Assembly (NCBI RefSeq): GCF_023744375.2
Contig: NZ_CP146284.1
Span: 2,356,001 to 2,420,000 of the forward strand
Reading direction: 5' to 3'
DNA: 64,000 bases
DNA from: Parabacteroides sp. AD58
GTDB taxonomy: Bacteria > Bacteroidota > Bacteroidia > Bacteroidales > Tannerellaceae
In this document: piece after piece, positions 9,325 to 19,375 of the stretch
Position numbering within the stretch: position 1 is the first letter of the stretch
How the letters are laid out: every line of letters starts with the position of its first letter
Translations under genes and position numbers: made by a program
The notes under the pieces: generated by a model
Told to the model about the DNA's origin: nothing
The model's database searches: none
Seen by the model: only the letters and a program-made list of their open reading frames with translations

Positions 9325-10617
9325 TCATTCTGAAAGCTGTTCTTTTTTCCCCGAGTCGACATCCGGAACCCAATTATCTATTTCTTCCTTCGAAACTCCA
9401 GGCAATGTCGTTTCAGAAGTTTCCTGTTTTTCCTCCGGAAGTTGATCCTCCTCATTACCGATGTTTGCGCCAAAACGGCTAACACTTAATATAATACCAA
9501 TATAGACACAGCTGATAACCGTAGAAGTTCCTCCTCGACTAATTAATGGTAAAGGTTGACCTGTCACCGGAAAGACTCCAACTGCCACCGCCATATTCAC
9601 TAATGCTTGAGTAACAATAAGCAGGCCACAGCCCAGCACCAGGAATTTAGGGAACAAAGTATGACATCTTCGGGCTATCATCGCTACACGGATCAATAAG
9701 GCCAAGTAAAGAAACAAAACGAAAAAGCCCCCAACTAGGCCCATCTCTTCAATGATAATAGCATAAATAAAGTCAGAATACGCCTGTGGCAAAAAGTCAC
9801 GCTGCTGCCCGTGTCCAGGCTTTTTCCCTAATAAACCTCCTTGGGCAATAGCTATTTTTGCATGATCCTCCTGATAATGCTCATCGTCCAAAGTCAATAC
9901 CTTACCTTCTTTCGTATCCAAACGATCATCAGAAGAAGAAAACCGTTCAATACGTGCTTTCCACGTATGAAAACGATTCGGCATGTAATTCATAATCGAA
10001 TCTGGAGTCACAAATAAGACTGTCAACAACAGGACCAAAGCTGCCACACAAACACCCAGCAATTTAAATATCCGTAGAACCTTAATTTGCCCGATAAACA
10101 TCATCATCACCATAATCGTAAAAAGAAGTATTGCTGTTGATCCATTATTGAAGAAAATGAATCCACAAGCCAAACCTATTCCGATCAGGATATATTTAAA
10201 CATCTGAGCATCTGTCAGCTTATCTCGCTTACTTAATACTAAAGCCATATAACAGACAGCAGACAATTTAGCCACCTCAGAAGGTTGAAACCGTATTCCT
10301 AAAATTTCCAACCACCGAGGCTCTCCATTAATTTCAACACCGACAAAGGGAGTTATAGCCAATAAAAAAATGGCAATTGGAAGGAAAAGGCCAAAACCGA
10401 TAAAGACTTTATAAGGAAGATTGTGTAATATCAATACTCCGGCAAAACCCATCAGCAGAAAAGAAGCATGGCGAATAATCGGCATCCAATAGTTCGCATT
10501 TCTATAGGCAATCGTACTGGTTGCACTAAACACCTCTATCACCGAGATCAAACACAGGAACATGAATATCACCCAAATGACACGGTCTCCTTTAAATAAT
10601 CTACTCGCCAAATCCAT
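9325..10617 (-). CDS. ftsW: SEDS-family septal glycosyltransferase FtsW
   Basis: FtsW is the SEDS-family peptidoglycan polymerase of the division site and works with the transpeptidase FtsI encoded upstream. The 430-residue protein has about ten hydrophobic spans. SEDS signatures are visible: GEPRWLEILGIRFQPSEVAK, with the conserved Arg and PSE region, the large periplasmic loop with KIAIAQGGLLGKKPGHG, and QPLPLISRGGTSTV near the C-terminal end. A hydrophilic cytoplasmic tail of about 50 residues follows. Context (between murD and murG) favours FtsW over the elongation homologue RodA. It follows murD by 24 bp. Confidence 0.95.
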   Translation of the reverse strand: MDLASRLFKGDRVIWVIFMFLCLISVIEVFSATSTIAYRNANYWMPIIRHASFLLMGFAGVLILHNLPYKVFIGFGLFLPIAIFLLAITPFVGVEINGEPRWLEILGIRFQPSEVAKLSAVCYMALVLSKRDKLTDAQMFKYILIGIGLACGFIFFNNGSTAILLFTIMVMMMFIGQIKVLRIFKLLGVCVAALVLLLTVLFVTPDSIMNYMPNRFHTWKARIERFSSSDDRLDTKEGKVLTLDDEHYQEDHAKIAIAQGGLLGKKPGHGQQRDFLPQAYSDFIYAIIIEEMGLVGGFFVLFLYLALLIRVAMIARRCHTLFPKFLVLGCGLLIVTQALVNMAVAVGVFPVTGQPLPLISRGGTSTVISCVYIGIILSVSRFGANIGNEEDQLPEEKQETSETTLPGVSKEEIDNWVPDVDSGKKEQLSE

Positions 10618-10641
10618 AATCAGCTCCTTTCAAATCAAATC

Positions 10642-11979
10642 TTATAAATTACGAACACAGGCCTTAAACTGATCCCCCCGATCTTCATAACAAGTAAACA
10701 AATCGAAGCTTGCACAACATGGAGAGAGTAGTACCGTATCACCTTTCTGAGCCAAACGATAAGCTTTATTCACGGCTTCTTCCATTGAACCAGCATCTTC
10801 TATCTGATTAATCTTACCATCAAAGAATGTGTGCAACTTCCGGTTATCAACCCCCAAGAAAATTAAAGCCCGCACTTTTTCTTTTACCAAAGCTTCTATT
10901 TCCGTATAGTCGTTCCCTTTATCAGTACCACCTAAGATCAGAACGACCGGAGTCTTCATCGACTGCAAGGCATACCAACAAGAATTGACGTTTGTCGCTT
11001 TTGAATCATTGATATAATCCACACCACGCACACGGGCAACTTTTTCTAAACGATGTTCAACACCTGCAAAGTTCTTCAAAGAAGCACGGATCTTATCATC
11101 ATGAATATCCATGATCTTCGCAGCGATAGTTGCAGCTAATGAATTATACAAATTATGCTTACCTGTCAACGCTAATAAATCTTGTTCCATTGTAAAAGTT
11201 CCGTTTTCTGATTCTACAATAATTTGGTTGTTTTCCACATACCCCTTTGTGCCTTCTTCATGCGTTTCAGCAAAAGGGTAAAGAGTAGCTTTCGGATTAT
11301 GCTTCTTGATTTCTCTAGCAATAATCGGGTCGTCATTCCAAAAGATGAAAGCATCTTTTTCCGTCTGATTCTGTATTATACGGAACTTTGCATTAACATA
11401 ATTCTGCATTTCATAGTTATAACGATCCAAATGATCAGGAGTTATATTTAGCAGAATAGCAATATCGGCCTTAAAATTATACATATTATCCAACTGGAAA
11501 CTGCTTAACTCTATCACATATACTGGATGAGGATTTTCTGCGACCTGCAGAGCCAGGCTGTTGCCTACATTCCCAGCCAGGCCGGCATCCACACCGGCTT
11601 CTGTCAATAAATGATGAGTCAACAACGTTGTCGTTGTTTTTCCATTACTGCCAGTAATACATATCATCTTCGCATCTGTATAACGACCTGCAAATTCAAT
11701 TTCCGAAATAATCGGTGTTTCCTGCGCCTTCAGTTTCTGAATAATAGGAGCCTTATCCGGGATTCCCGGGCTCTTGATCACTTCATCGGCATTCAAGATG
11801 TCAGACTCCGTATGATGTCCTTCTTCCCAGCAAATGGCATGGGCATCCAGCAGCTCCTTATATTTGGGCTTGATACCAGAAAGATCTGATACAAAAACGT
11901 CAAAACCTTCCTTTTTTGCCAAGACAGCAGCACCTGCGCCACTTTCTCCAGCTCCCAATACAACAATTCTCTTACTCAT
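10642..11979 (-). CDS. murD: UDP-N-acetylmuramoylalanine--D-glutamate ligase MurD
   Basis: MurD adds D-glutamate to UDP-MurNAc-L-Ala. The start MSKRIVVLGAGESGAG lies 2 bp after the mraY stop; a longer ORF beginning at 12039 would overlap mraY with unrelated residues. The 445-residue protein shows the N-terminal Rossmann loop, the ATP loop GSNGKTT at 110-116, the central ILLNITPDHLDRY, and C-terminal YINDSKATNVNS and LILGGTDKGNDY. The last two are diagnostic of MurD. It is in the dcw operon between mraY and ftsW. Confidence 0.97.
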   Translation of the reverse strand: MSKRIVVLGAGESGAGAAVLAKKEGFDVFVSDLSGIKPKYKELLDAHAICWEEGHHTESDILNADEVIKSPGIPDKAPIIQKLKAQETPIISEIEFAGRYTDAKMICITGSNGKTTTTLLTHHLLTEAGVDAGLAGNVGNSLALQVAENPHPVYVIELSSFQLDNMYNFKADIAILLNITPDHLDRYNYEMQNYVNAKFRIIQNQTEKDAFIFWNDDPIIAREIKKHNPKATLYPFAETHEEGTKGYVENNQIIVESENGTFTMEQDLLALTGKHNLYNSLAATIAAKIMDIHDDKIRASLKNFAGVEHRLEKVARVRGVDYINDSKATNVNSCWYALQSMKTPVVLILGGTDKGNDYTEIEALVKEKVRALIFLGVDNRKLHTFFDGKINQIEDAGSMEEAVNKAYRLAQKGDTVLLSPCCASFDLFTCYEDRGDQFKACVRNL

Positions 11980-11981
11980 CT

Positions 11982-13241
11982 TTATCTCATCTTTAACGTA
12001 ACAATCGTAATAACGGCCAAAATAATGCCGATTAACCAAAAGCGAACTACAATCTTCGACTCCGGCACTTTATTCAAAGGCTTTTGTATTAATGCCTGAA
12101 TACCAGCATTACCTGCTTTCTGAAAATGATGGTGTAAAGGCGCCATCTTAAAGATTCGTCGTCCTTCTCCATACTTTTTCTTCGTATATTTAAAATAGAA
12201 AGTCTGCATGATGACAGACAAACTTTCCACCAAAAAGATTCCACATAAAATGGGGATTAACAATTCTTTCCGGATAATAATAGCAAACACCGCTATAATA
12301 CCACCCAATGTCAAACTTCCCGTATCACCCATAAATACCTGAGCAGGATATGCATTATACCACAAGAACCCAATGGTCGCCCCAATAAAGGCGGAAGCAA
12401 ATACAGTCAGTTCTTCTGCCCCAGGAATAAACATGATATTCAGGAATGAGGCAAACTGGAAATGCGACGACATATAAGCCAAAATACCTAAGGCTACTCC
12501 TATAATAGCAGATGTACCCGCCGCCAATCCGTCTAATCCGTCTGTCAAATTAGCACCATTAGAAACAGCCGTCACTACAAAGATTACCATAGCGACAAAC
12601 ACAATCCAAGCAGCTTCCTGTTTATATTTACCGGCCCAATCGACCAACATCGCATAATCGAAATTATTGTTCTTAACAAACGGAATGGTCGTCTTGGTAG
12701 ATTTCTTTTCTAATGTATGAAATTTTACTGTTTCAATCACATTATCATGACGGACTTCCATATTTTCTTTGATGACCACATCCGGACTCAAGAACAATAC
12801 CAGACCAACTATCAATCCCAAACCAACCTGCCCAACGATTTTGAACCGTCCATGCATTCCTTCTTTATTCTTCCGAAATACCTTAATATAGTCGTCGGCA
12901 AAACCTAATGCTCCTAACCAAAGAGTAGTAACCAGCATGAGTAATACATAAATATTACTTAACCGGGCACATAATAAGGTAGGAATCAATATTGCAATAA
13001 TAATGATAATTCCTCCCATAGTAGGCGTACCTTTCTTACTATACTCTCCTTCAAGTCCTAAGTTTCGGATCGTCTCTCCGATCTGTAAATATTGCAACCG
13101 ATCAATAATTTTCCGACCTATAGCCGTTGATATAAACAAAGACAATATCAACGCCAATCCGGAACGAAACGACACATACTTAAACATGCCCGCTCCCGGA
13201 AAATCCAACTGATCCAAATAATTAAACAAATAATACAACAT
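11982..13241 (-). CDS. mraY: Phospho-N-acetylmuramoyl-pentapeptide transferase MraY
   Basis: MraY attaches the UDP-MurNAc-pentapeptide to undecaprenyl phosphate, making lipid I. The 419-residue multi-spanning protein has the catalytic motifs [19 protein letters not shown] and FMGDTGSL, and the MAPLHHHF motif near the end. Between the ADDY and NLTDGLDGL motifs there is an extra hydrophilic stretch of about 60 residues (around residues 155-215). It enlarges the protein relative to the roughly 360-residue E. coli enzyme; I believe such insertions are usual in Bacteroidetes. It sits 6 bp after murE. Confidence 0.97.
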   Translation of the reverse strand: MLYYLFNYLDQLDFPGAGMFKYVSFRSGLALILSLFISTAIGRKIIDRLQYLQIGETIRNLGLEGEYSKKGTPTMGGIIIIIAILIPTLLCARLSNIYVLLMLVTTLWLGALGFADDYIKVFRKNKEGMHGRFKIVGQVGLGLIVGLVLFLSPDVVIKENMEVRHDNVIETVKFHTLEKKSTKTTIPFVKNNNFDYAMLVDWAGKYKQEAAWIVFVAMVIFVVTAVSNGANLTDGLDGLAAGTSAIIGVALGILAYMSSHFQFASFLNIMFIPGAEELTVFASAFIGATIGFLWYNAYPAQVFMGDTGSLTLGGIIAVFAIIIRKELLIPILCGIFLVESLSVIMQTFYFKYTKKKYGEGRRIFKMAPLHHHFQKAGNAGIQALIQKPLNKVPESKIVVRFWLIGIILAVITIVTLKMR

Positions 13242-13247
13242 GTCCTT

Positions 13248-14714
13248 TTATGCTTGTTGATTAGCAAACAAGTTTCTTACTATTTCCCGATCATCAAAAT
13301 GATGCTTCACACCTTTCACTTCCTGATAATCTTCGTGACCTTTACCAGCTATCAAGATTACATCACCTTTCTGAGCCAGTTTCACTGCCGCTTTAATTGC
13401 CTGTTCACGATCCGTGATACACAGAGTCTTCTCCATATCAGCCGAAGTTAATCCTGCCACCATGTCTTGTATGATTGCATCTGGTTCTTCAAAACGAGGA
13501 TTGTCGGAAGTAAGGATAACCTGATCACTCAAACGAACGGCTTCTCTTGCCATCATCGGACGTTTTCCCTTATCCCGATTTCCTCCACATCCGACTACGG
13601 TAATTACTCTTCCATTACCATCCAGCACTTCATGAATACCATTCAATACATTTGTCAAAGCATCCGGTGTATGAGCATAATCGACAATCGCCGTGTATCC
13701 TTTAGGCGAACGGATGGTCTCAAATCTACCAGAGACAGAATGCAAAGTACTCAACACCACCAAAACCTCTTCCGGAGTTTTTCCCAATGTGATTGCGGCA
13801 CCATAAACAGCTAGCAGGTTATAAGCATTAAAACGCCCTACAAAATGTACTGAGACTTCTCGATTATTAATCAGCAATTCAGTTCCATCAAAATGAGACT
13901 CCAATATTTTTCCCTTAAAATCAGCCAATGTACGCAACGAATAAGTCAGTTTTTTAGCTGCAGTATTCTGCAACATCACCATTCCCGACTTATCATCCAG
14001 ATTGGTCAAGGCAAAAGCCGTTGCTGGCAGATCATCAAAGAATTTTTTCTTCGCCTTCAAATAATTCTCTACGGTCTTATGATAATCTAAATGATCACGC
14101 GTCAGATTCGTAAAAATACCACCATTAAAAGAAAGACCGCTGATACGCTTCTGATCTATCGAGTGGGAACTAACTTCCATAAAAGCATACTCACAACCGG
14201 CTTCAACCATCCGTGCTATTAACGCATGAAGCGTTATCGGATCGGGAGTTGTATGTTCGGTCGGGATTGCTTCGCCATCTACATAATTACAAACTGTAGA
14301 AATTAAACCGGCCTTATGTCCCAATTTCCGAAACATCTGATATAATAAGGTAGCGATGGTCGTTTTTCCATTCGTGCCAGTAACACCCACCAGAACCAAT
14401 TTGTCTGACGGATTACCATACCAGGCAGAAAGTAACTTACCAAGCGCTTCGGCAGAATCTTTTACCACCACGAATATACATTTATCATTCAAGCCTTGCG
14501 GTATTTCTTCACAGACAACAGCAACAGCCCCTTTCTCCAACGCTCCGGCAATATAGGTATGACCATCCACTGCCGTTCCCCGAACAGCGACAAATAGGAA
14601 GCCCGGTTCTATCCGACGGGAATCGGACTGAATTCCTGTAATTTCCGCTTGCGGATTTCCTGTTACTACAGGAGCATCCAATACTTGAATCAGTTTTTGT
14701 AATTCCATAGTCAC
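13248..14714 (-). CDS. murE: UDP-MurNAc-tripeptide synthetase MurE
   Basis: MurE adds the third amino acid to the peptidoglycan stem. The 488-residue protein has the ATP loop GTNGKTT at 113-119, the carbamylated-lysine region with [12 protein letters not shown], the [10 protein letters not shown] motif and [10 protein letters not shown]. The substrate-recognition motif [10 protein letters not shown] in the C-terminal domain contains DNPR, which in characterised enzymes marks meso-diaminopimelate specificity rather than lysine. The first codon overlaps the ftsI stop by 4 bp; the next Met (MELQK) is an alternative start. Within the dcw operon it lies between ftsI and mraY. Confidence 0.97.
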   Translation of the reverse strand: MTMELQKLIQVLDAPVVTGNPQAEITGIQSDSRRIEPGFLFVAVRGTAVDGHTYIAGALEKGAVAVVCEEIPQGLNDKCIFVVVKDSAEALGKLLSAWYGNPSDKLVLVGVTGTNGKTTIATLLYQMFRKLGHKAGLISTVCNYVDGEAIPTEHTTPDPITLHALIARMVEAGCEYAFMEVSSHSIDQKRISGLSFNGGIFTNLTRDHLDYHKTVENYLKAKKKFFDDLPATAFALTNLDDKSGMVMLQNTAAKKLTYSLRTLADFKGKILESHFDGTELLINNREVSVHFVGRFNAYNLLAVYGAAITLGKTPEEVLVVLSTLHSVSGRFETIRSPKGYTAIVDYAHTPDALTNVLNGIHEVLDGNGRVITVVGCGGNRDKGKRPMMAREAVRLSDQVILTSDNPRFEEPDAIIQDMVAGLTSADMEKTLCITDREQAIKAAVKLAQKGDVILIAGKGHEDYQEVKGVKHHFDDREIVRNLFANQQA

Positions 14715-16879
14715 TTCAATGTTAATAATATAGTTTGTCCTTTTGAAACACGACGTCCCGGAGGAATACTCTGAGCTGTCACACGACCGGCACCTGATAC
14801 TGTAACCCGTAAACCTGCGGATTCCAATAAAAAGACAGCATCTTTCGCATCCATACCATAAACGGCCGGAACCAAACCGTTCCGAATCGTAACGTCTTCC
14901 AATACAATCCGGTTCCGTTCTTTGTCTCTTGTTGCCTTCACCCAGTCAGTTTCTGCACTGTCACTTACGAAAGCTATATCCAATTCATCCAGCACATTCT
15001 CAACAGCCCGTTTTTCTCCACCCTTAACTATTGGCAAAAAGACAGCTGTTGAATCGGGTTTCATCTCATCAATTGAAATAGAGATATGGCTCGAATAAAT
15101 CTTCTCGGCAATAGCCTTTACAACACCACCAGACATGGTTCCACCGGAAGGATACCCGATTCTTGGTTGACGAATCACGACTATACAGCTATACATCGGA
15201 TCTTCAGCAGGAAAATAGCCGGCAAAAGCGACCTGATGTCCGGCCTGTCGGTATACGCCGCCCGAAGCAATCTGAGCCGTTCCTGTCTTTCCCGCTATCT
15301 GAATAATATCCGAATGCACGGCTTTTCCTGTACCCTGCTCAACTACCCCTACCAACATTTTCTGAATAATATGCAACGTATTCTCTGAACAAATTGAAGG
15401 GATTATAACACGCGGTGAGAATTTCTGCACAGTTTTTCCCCGATGCATAATTTCCTTGACGAAATAAGGTCGCATCATCGTTCCATTATTGGCAATTGCA
15501 TTGTAAAATGCCAAAGTCGAAATCGGAGGAATTTGCGTCTCATACCCAAATGACATCCAAGGCAAAGTTGTCTTTGACCAATAATGATTCTTATCATCCG
15601 GCCGGCGAATCTTCGCCCGTCCTGCTCCAGGTATATCAATTTGCAAATCAGCATTCATACCAATACGATACAAGCCTTCTACGAATTTTGTCGGATTGTT
15701 TTCATATCCCTTCAGAATTGTCTTGGCCACACCGATATTCGATGAGTACCAGATAGCCTGTTCAACCGAGATCTTATGATATCCACCTTTATTCGCATTA
15801 TGATCCGTCATACGGGATCCTTTATACATATATATACCATTTCCCGTATCAACGGTATCACCCGGTTGACAAACGCCGTCTTCCAAAGCGACCATGATAG
15901 ACGCAACCTTGAATGTCGAACCTGGTTCCGTTTCATCAGCTACTGCATGATTCACCGTTTCTCCATACACGCCTTCCCGGATACGTCCCATATTGGTAAT
16001 GGCCTTTATCTCTCCGGTCTTTACTTCCATAACGACCGCTGTTCCTGAAGCCGCATCAATCTTCTTCAGCATATCAAGTAAAGATTTCTCCGTGATATCT
16101 TGGATATCTATATCAATGGTTGAACGAATATCCATTCCCTCTTCCGGATCCTGTTCAATCACGTTTGTCCAACGGCCACCTATACGACGAACCGAGCTAA
16201 CGCCAGGCTTTCCCCGCAATAATGAATCATATTGCAACTCCAGTCCGTTCTTTCCTTTCGTAACTCCAGAGGTATCTATCTCTCCGTAAACATCACCAAT
16301 AGTACGGGCTGCCAAGGTTCCGAATGGTCGTTGCCTGTCAACCATCTCCTTTGTATAGAAACCACTCTTAAAGCGATTCAAACGTAAGAACGAGAACTTC
16401 TTCATTTCCTTCAAGTCAGAATAAGAAACTTTCCCTACGTGCACCGGATATTGGCGACTCTTCGACTTCAAACCCCGTAACAAATGACTTTTATAACCAG
16501 CAGGACTACGGTCTTTAAACTTACGAGACAAATAAATTGACAGCGAATCCAAACCATTCCGCTTAGAATATAAAAAGGTATCCAGCAAAAAGCCATCAGC
16601 TTTAAAATCCAGATATGTATAATAACGAGGCACACTTGTAGCCATCAGCTTCCCATCATACGAATAGATATTACCACGACTCGGTAAAACAGTCCTGTCG
16701 GGCATAATCTGTGTTTTCGCTAAAGCAAGCCAACGGTCTTTTTCCACAAAGGCTGTATTTAAAGCCTTTGCTACGATAAAGACAGCTAAAACAGCCAAGA
16801 AAAACACCACCACCAAATAAGAAAAGAAGATGCTGCCGTCCTTGACCTTTTTATCTTCTATGTTAGTATCATCAGCCAT
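14711..16879 (-). CDS. ftsI: Division transpeptidase FtsI (class B PBP) with PASTA domain
   Basis: A 722-residue class B penicillin-binding protein that cross-links septal peptidoglycan. One transmembrane helix lies at about residues 17-38. The dimerisation region (around 60-250) includes [15 protein letters not shown]. The transpeptidase domain carries the active-site tetrad STFK at 321-324, SSN at 379-381 and KTGT at 531-534. The final 60 or so residues form a single PASTA-like domain, with [20 protein letters not shown] and a terminal [10 protein letters not shown]. This is common in Bacteroidetes and Gram-positives but absent from E. coli FtsI. Position between ftsL-like and murE supports the septal assignment. 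Confidence 0.96.
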   Translation of the reverse strand: MADDTNIEDKKVKDGSIFFSYLVVVFFLAVLAVFIVAKALNTAFVEKDRWLALAKTQIMPDRTVLPSRGNIYSYDGKLMATSVPRYYTYLDFKADGFLLDTFLYSKRNGLDSLSIYLSRKFKDRSPAGYKSHLLRGLKSKSRQYPVHVGKVSYSDLKEMKKFSFLRLNRFKSGFYTKEMVDRQRPFGTLAARTIGDVYGEIDTSGVTKGKNGLELQYDSLLRGKPGVSSVRRIGGRWTNVIEQDPEEGMDIRSTIDIDIQDITEKSLLDMLKKIDAASGTAVVMEVKTGEIKAITNMGRIREGVYGETVNHAVADETEPGSTFKVASIMVALEDGVCQPGDTVDTGNGIYMYKGSRMTDHNANKGGYHKISVEQAIWYSSNIGVAKTILKGYENNPTKFVEGLYRIGMNADLQIDIPGAGRAKIRRPDDKNHYWSKTTLPWMSFGYETQIPPISTLAFYNAIANNGTMMRPYFVKEIMHRGKTVQKFSPRVIIPSICSENTLHIIQKMLVGVVEQGTGKAVHSDIIQIAGKTGTAQIASGGVYRQAGHQVAFAGYFPAEDPMYSCIVVIRQPRIGYPSGGTMSGGVVKAIAEKIYSSHISISIDEMKPDSTAVFLPIVKGGEKRAVENVLDELDIAFVSDSAETDWVKATRDKERNRIVLEDVTIRNGLVPAVYGMDAKDAVFLLESAGLRVTVSGAGRVTAQSIPPGRRVSKGQTILLTLK

Positions 16880-16880
16880 G

Positions 16881-17243
16881 TTATTTCTTCAATTCATACG
16901 GAGGAGTTGTGGCTCCTTCCAAATCTATACCCTGTTCTTCTATCAGCATTTCTATCTGTGACTGACGGCTGTTACCGGTCAGTTCAGACGAGATGGAAAG
17001 CGCTTCAAACCGGACATCCCTCAACTCTTGCTGTAAACGGTCTATTTCTCTTAACTTCTGCAAACAAGTATATCGGTTACCGATAAAGAAAAATATCAGA
17101 ATTACTACCAACACAATCATACGTGTATGCCGAGTGAAGAAATCTTCCTTCAGAAAACCTCCACCCAATACATAAAGAAAAGAAAAATGTTTTTTCTTCT
17201 TCTCCTGGTTATTCGTAGTTTTATTGTCTGCTTCCATACTCAT
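16881..17243 (-). CDS. FtsL-like division protein
   Basis: A small bitopic membrane protein of about 120 residues. It has a Lys-rich cytoplasmic start, one transmembrane helix (RMIVLVVILIFFFIGNRYTC) and a short periplasmic part with heptad character (LQKLREIDRLQQELRDVRFE). This is the FtsL layout, and the place between rsmH and ftsI is the canonical ftsL position. The start at 17243 (MSMEADNK) leaves 10 bp after rsmH; an upstream start at 17285 would overlap rsmH by 32 bp. Sequence similarity in this family is too low for a motif-based call, so identity rests on topology and synteny. Confidence 0.8.
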   Translation of the reverse strand: MSMEADNKTTNNQEKKKKHFSFLYVLGGGFLKEDFFTRHTRMIVLVVILIFFFIGNRYTCLQKLREIDRLQQELRDVRFEALSISSELTGNSRQSQIEMLIEEQGIDLEGATTPPYELKK

Positions 17244-17253
17244 AATCTCATTT

Positions 17254-18171
17254 TTATTTTCGCTCTGCGATACGCAGTTTGGCACTCCTTGATCGTGGAT
17301 TCCGTTCTATCTCATCCGACGATGGAACAATTACTTTATTATTCACCAGGCGGAAAGGAGACTGCACATTTCCAAAGAAGTCTTGTTCAGCTTTACCCTC
17401 AAAGTTACCACTCTTCAGGAAGTTCTTAACCAGACGATCTTCCAAAGAATGATAGGTAATCACAACCAACCGCCCACCAGGTTTCAATACTTTCAGTGTA
17501 GCCATCAGCATTTCACGCAAAGCACGCATTTCATCATTTACTTCTATACGCAAAGCCTGAAATACCTGAGCAAGGAATTTCTTTTCCTTATCACGGCTAA
17601 TAAAAGGCTTGACAACCTCAAGCAGATCTTCTATCGTAGCAAAAGGCTTGGCATCACGGGCACTGACAACCATCGACGCTAATTTCCGGGCCACTTTTAC
17701 CTCCCCATACAAATAGAACACATCAGCCAAAGCTTCTTCTGTATAAGTATTCAATACATCTGCCGCAGTTTTCCCGGCGCGTGTATTCATGCGCATATCC
17801 AGTAAGCCATCGAAACGGAATGAAAAGCCACGTTCTTTATCATCAAAATGATGAGAAGAAACGCCCAGGTCTGCCAACAAGGCATCAACCTTACCTATCT
17901 CCTGATGATAACGCATAAAGTTATACAGATACCGGAAATTACTTCGTACAAACGTAAAATGCGGATCATCCGGGATGTTCTTCTCGGCATCTGCATCCTG
18001 ATCAAAGCCATACAGACGTCCGTTATCTCCCAGGCGGCGCAGAATTTCACGAGAGTGTCCTCCGCCTCCAAAGGTAACGTCTACATAGACGCCATCCGGA
18101 CGAATAGCCATGCCTTCCAGACTTTCCTGCAACAGCACCGGCACATGATAAACCATCTTCTGCTCCTCCAT
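17254..18171 (-). CDS. rsmH: 16S rRNA (cytosine-1402-N4) methyltransferase RsmH
   Basis: RsmH (formerly MraW) methylates N4 of C1402 in the ribosomal P site, using S-adenosylmethionine. The 305-residue protein begins with the family signature YHVPVLLQESLEGM and the SAM loop VDVTFGGGGHSREIL. Further conserved stretches are LLADLGVSSHHFDDKERGFSFR, FQALRIEVNDEM and the C-terminal NPRSRSAKLRIAERK. It is the first gene of the dcw operon here; mraZ, which usually precedes it, is not present between it and the birA terminator. Confidence 0.97.
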   Translation of the reverse strand: MEEQKMVYHVPVLLQESLEGMAIRPDGVYVDVTFGGGGHSREILRRLGDNGRLYGFDQDADAEKNIPDDPHFTFVRSNFRYLYNFMRYHQEIGKVDALLADLGVSSHHFDDKERGFSFRFDGLLDMRMNTRAGKTAADVLNTYTEEALADVFYLYGEVKVARKLASMVVSARDAKPFATIEDLLEVVKPFISRDKEKKFLAQVFQALRIEVNDEMRALREMLMATLKVLKPGGRLVVITYHSLEDRLVKNFLKSGNFEGKAEQDFFGNVQSPFRLVNNKVIVPSSDEIERNPRSRSAKLRIAERK

Positions 18172-18206
18172 TTCGGTTCCTTTTCTATGTTAAAACTTTA
18201 CTTCTC

Positions 18207-18249
18207 GAAATCGGCGTACCTGTTTGATTTGTAAACATCTGCCGATTTC
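18207..18249 (-). promoter_or_regulatory. Inverted repeat in the dcw operon leader
   Basis: GAAATCGGC (18207-18215) and GCCGATTTC (18241-18249) are a perfect 9-bp inverted repeat 25 bp apart. On the transcribed strand it would form a hairpin at or next to the likely 5' end of the dcw mRNA, about 35 nt before the rsmH start. It could be an mRNA-stabilising 5' hairpin or an operator; the sequence does not say which. Confidence 0.55.
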
Positions 18250-18255
18250 AGATTG

Positions 18256-18288
18256 TAAAATTACATATTTACTTATTTACCTTCCAAA
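18256..18288 (-). promoter_or_regulatory. Likely dcw operon promoter
   Basis: On the minus strand TTTG (18288-18285) and TAATTTTA (18263-18256) are separated by 21 bp. This resembles the Bacteroidetes -33/-7 promoter, with A instead of G at the last -7 position. It lies between the birA terminator and rsmH, 85 bp before the rsmH start, and would drive the whole minus-strand dcw cluster. Confidence 0.45.
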
Positions 18289-18290
18289 TA

Positions 18291-18339
18291 AAGAACAAAA
18301 AAGTTATCAACAGGTCATCACGGCCTGTTCGTATATAAC
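18291..18339 (-). terminator. birA terminator
   Basis: Read on the minus strand, GTTAT-acg-AACAGG pairs with CCTGTT-GATAAC across a 9-nt loop (AACAGG/CCTGTT at 18324-18329 and 18309-18314). It is followed directly by a TTTTTTG run. This is a standard Rho-independent terminator placed after birA and before the dcw promoter. Confidence 0.8.
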
Positions 18340-18401
18340 GATTCCATCAGTGTCTCTGTAGTAGTTTTTCTTAGAAAGCGTTTTATTTCCACTCGAAATA
18401 T

Positions 18402-19163
18402 TCAAGCAGAAAGAATAAATTTCACTTCCTTAAACTCATACCGGCGACGGCTACCGTCTTTCAGTCTCAACAGCAGATGCCCGGTTGGCTCTATTCCGTC
18501 AAACGCCGCCTCAAAACGACCATTAGCGTCTTCATATACAAAGAATCCGTCTTTACGATACAGAGACTTCAGATATTTGTCCTGCAACTCTTCTTCTCGT
18601 CCTTCCAGTATTAACAAATAATTGGCATAAAAGATGTCCAGAAATTCCTTCATCAGCTTTTCCCGGTCTACTTCATGGCCCAGAATCTGATATAACGATA
18701 CCGGATTCGGCGCATCACCCCGAAATTCCGGCTGGTTGAGATTAATACCAATACCTGATACAGAAGCGTACAGATTCTGCCCTGCCAGATCATTTTCGAT
18801 CAGCATCCCGCATATTTTCCGGTCTTTCCAATATACATCATTTGGCCATTTGACCGTAATATCCGAAGTATACCTGTCCAATAATTCTTTCACACTATAA
18901 GCTGAAAGTTCCGAGATCAAAAACTGACGGTTCGCGGGTAAAAAGGTTGGATACAATACGATACTAAACGTCAGGTTCTTTCCGGCTTCTGATTCCCACA
19001 CATTCCCGATCTGTCCCCGACCGGCTGTTTGGAAGTCAGCCCACACACAAGAGCCTTCGGGCACTTCTTCCCGGGCCAATAAGTCATGCATGTATGTATT
19101 CGTCGAACTTGTTTCTGAGATATGGATCAATTTAGGCAAATTTTCTTCATTCATCTGATTCAT
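18402..19163 (-). CDS. birA: Biotin--[acetyl-CoA-carboxylase] ligase BirA (no DNA-binding domain)
   Basis: A biotin protein ligase of about 253 residues that attaches biotin to carboxylase carrier proteins via biotinyl-AMP. The start (MNQMNEENLPKLIHISETSS) was chosen because a good -7 box lies just upstream at 19184-19191; a long upstream ORF extension to 19382 would run through that promoter. Conserved blocks are SSTNTYM, the GRGQIGNVWES biotin loop, LTFSIVLYP, VKWPNDVYWKDRKICGML and GIGINLNQ. There is no N-terminal helix-turn-helix, so unlike E. coli BirA it should be a ligase only and not a repressor. Monocistronic. Confidence 0.93.
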   Translation of the reverse strand: MNQMNEENLPKLIHISETSSTNTYMHDLLAREEVPEGSCVWADFQTAGRGQIGNVWESEAGKNLTFSIVLYPTFLPANRQFLISELSAYSVKELLDRYTSDITVKWPNDVYWKDRKICGMLIENDLAGQNLYASVSGIGINLNQPEFRGDAPNPVSLYQILGHEVDREKLMKEFLDIFYANYLLILEGREEELQDKYLKSLYRKDGFFVYEDANGRFEAAFDGIEPTGHLLLRLKDGSRRRYEFKEVKFILSA

Positions 19164-19183
19164 GAGGATTGTTTCTTTTCCTG

Positions 19184-19191
19184 CAAACTTA
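19184..19191 (-). promoter_or_regulatory. birA -7 promoter element
   Basis: Minus-strand TAAGTTTG matches the TAnnTTTG consensus exactly. It lies 20 bp before the chosen birA start. No TTG is seen at the usual -33 distance. Confidence 0.5.
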
Positions 19192-19375
19192 CGCAAAAAA
19201 TGAAATGTTTGTATGCAATCAGACTTTATTAATAAAGCGCATAAGTTCTTCCTGCTCCAAATGGCAAAGGAGCACACTTTCACAAGCATGCTCCTCCCAT
19301 CTTTTTTATTCAACCACTCTTTTTTATGGTTGTCTCGTGTATTTATGAATGAAAAGGTTAATTCATAAAATACAT

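Noticed and set aside
8196..9362. Long versions of murG, murD, birA, susD, udk, dxs and psd
   Set aside because: In each case the extra N-terminal residues overlap the upstream gene or run through a promoter element, and conserved family starts lie at an internal Met, so shorter starts were used.
19259..19309. Hairpin GGAGCA...TGCTCC followed by T-run after susD
   Set aside because: The T-run is on the plus strand, where no gene ends, so it is not a convincing terminator for minus-strand susD; overlapping alternative stems make its role unclear.
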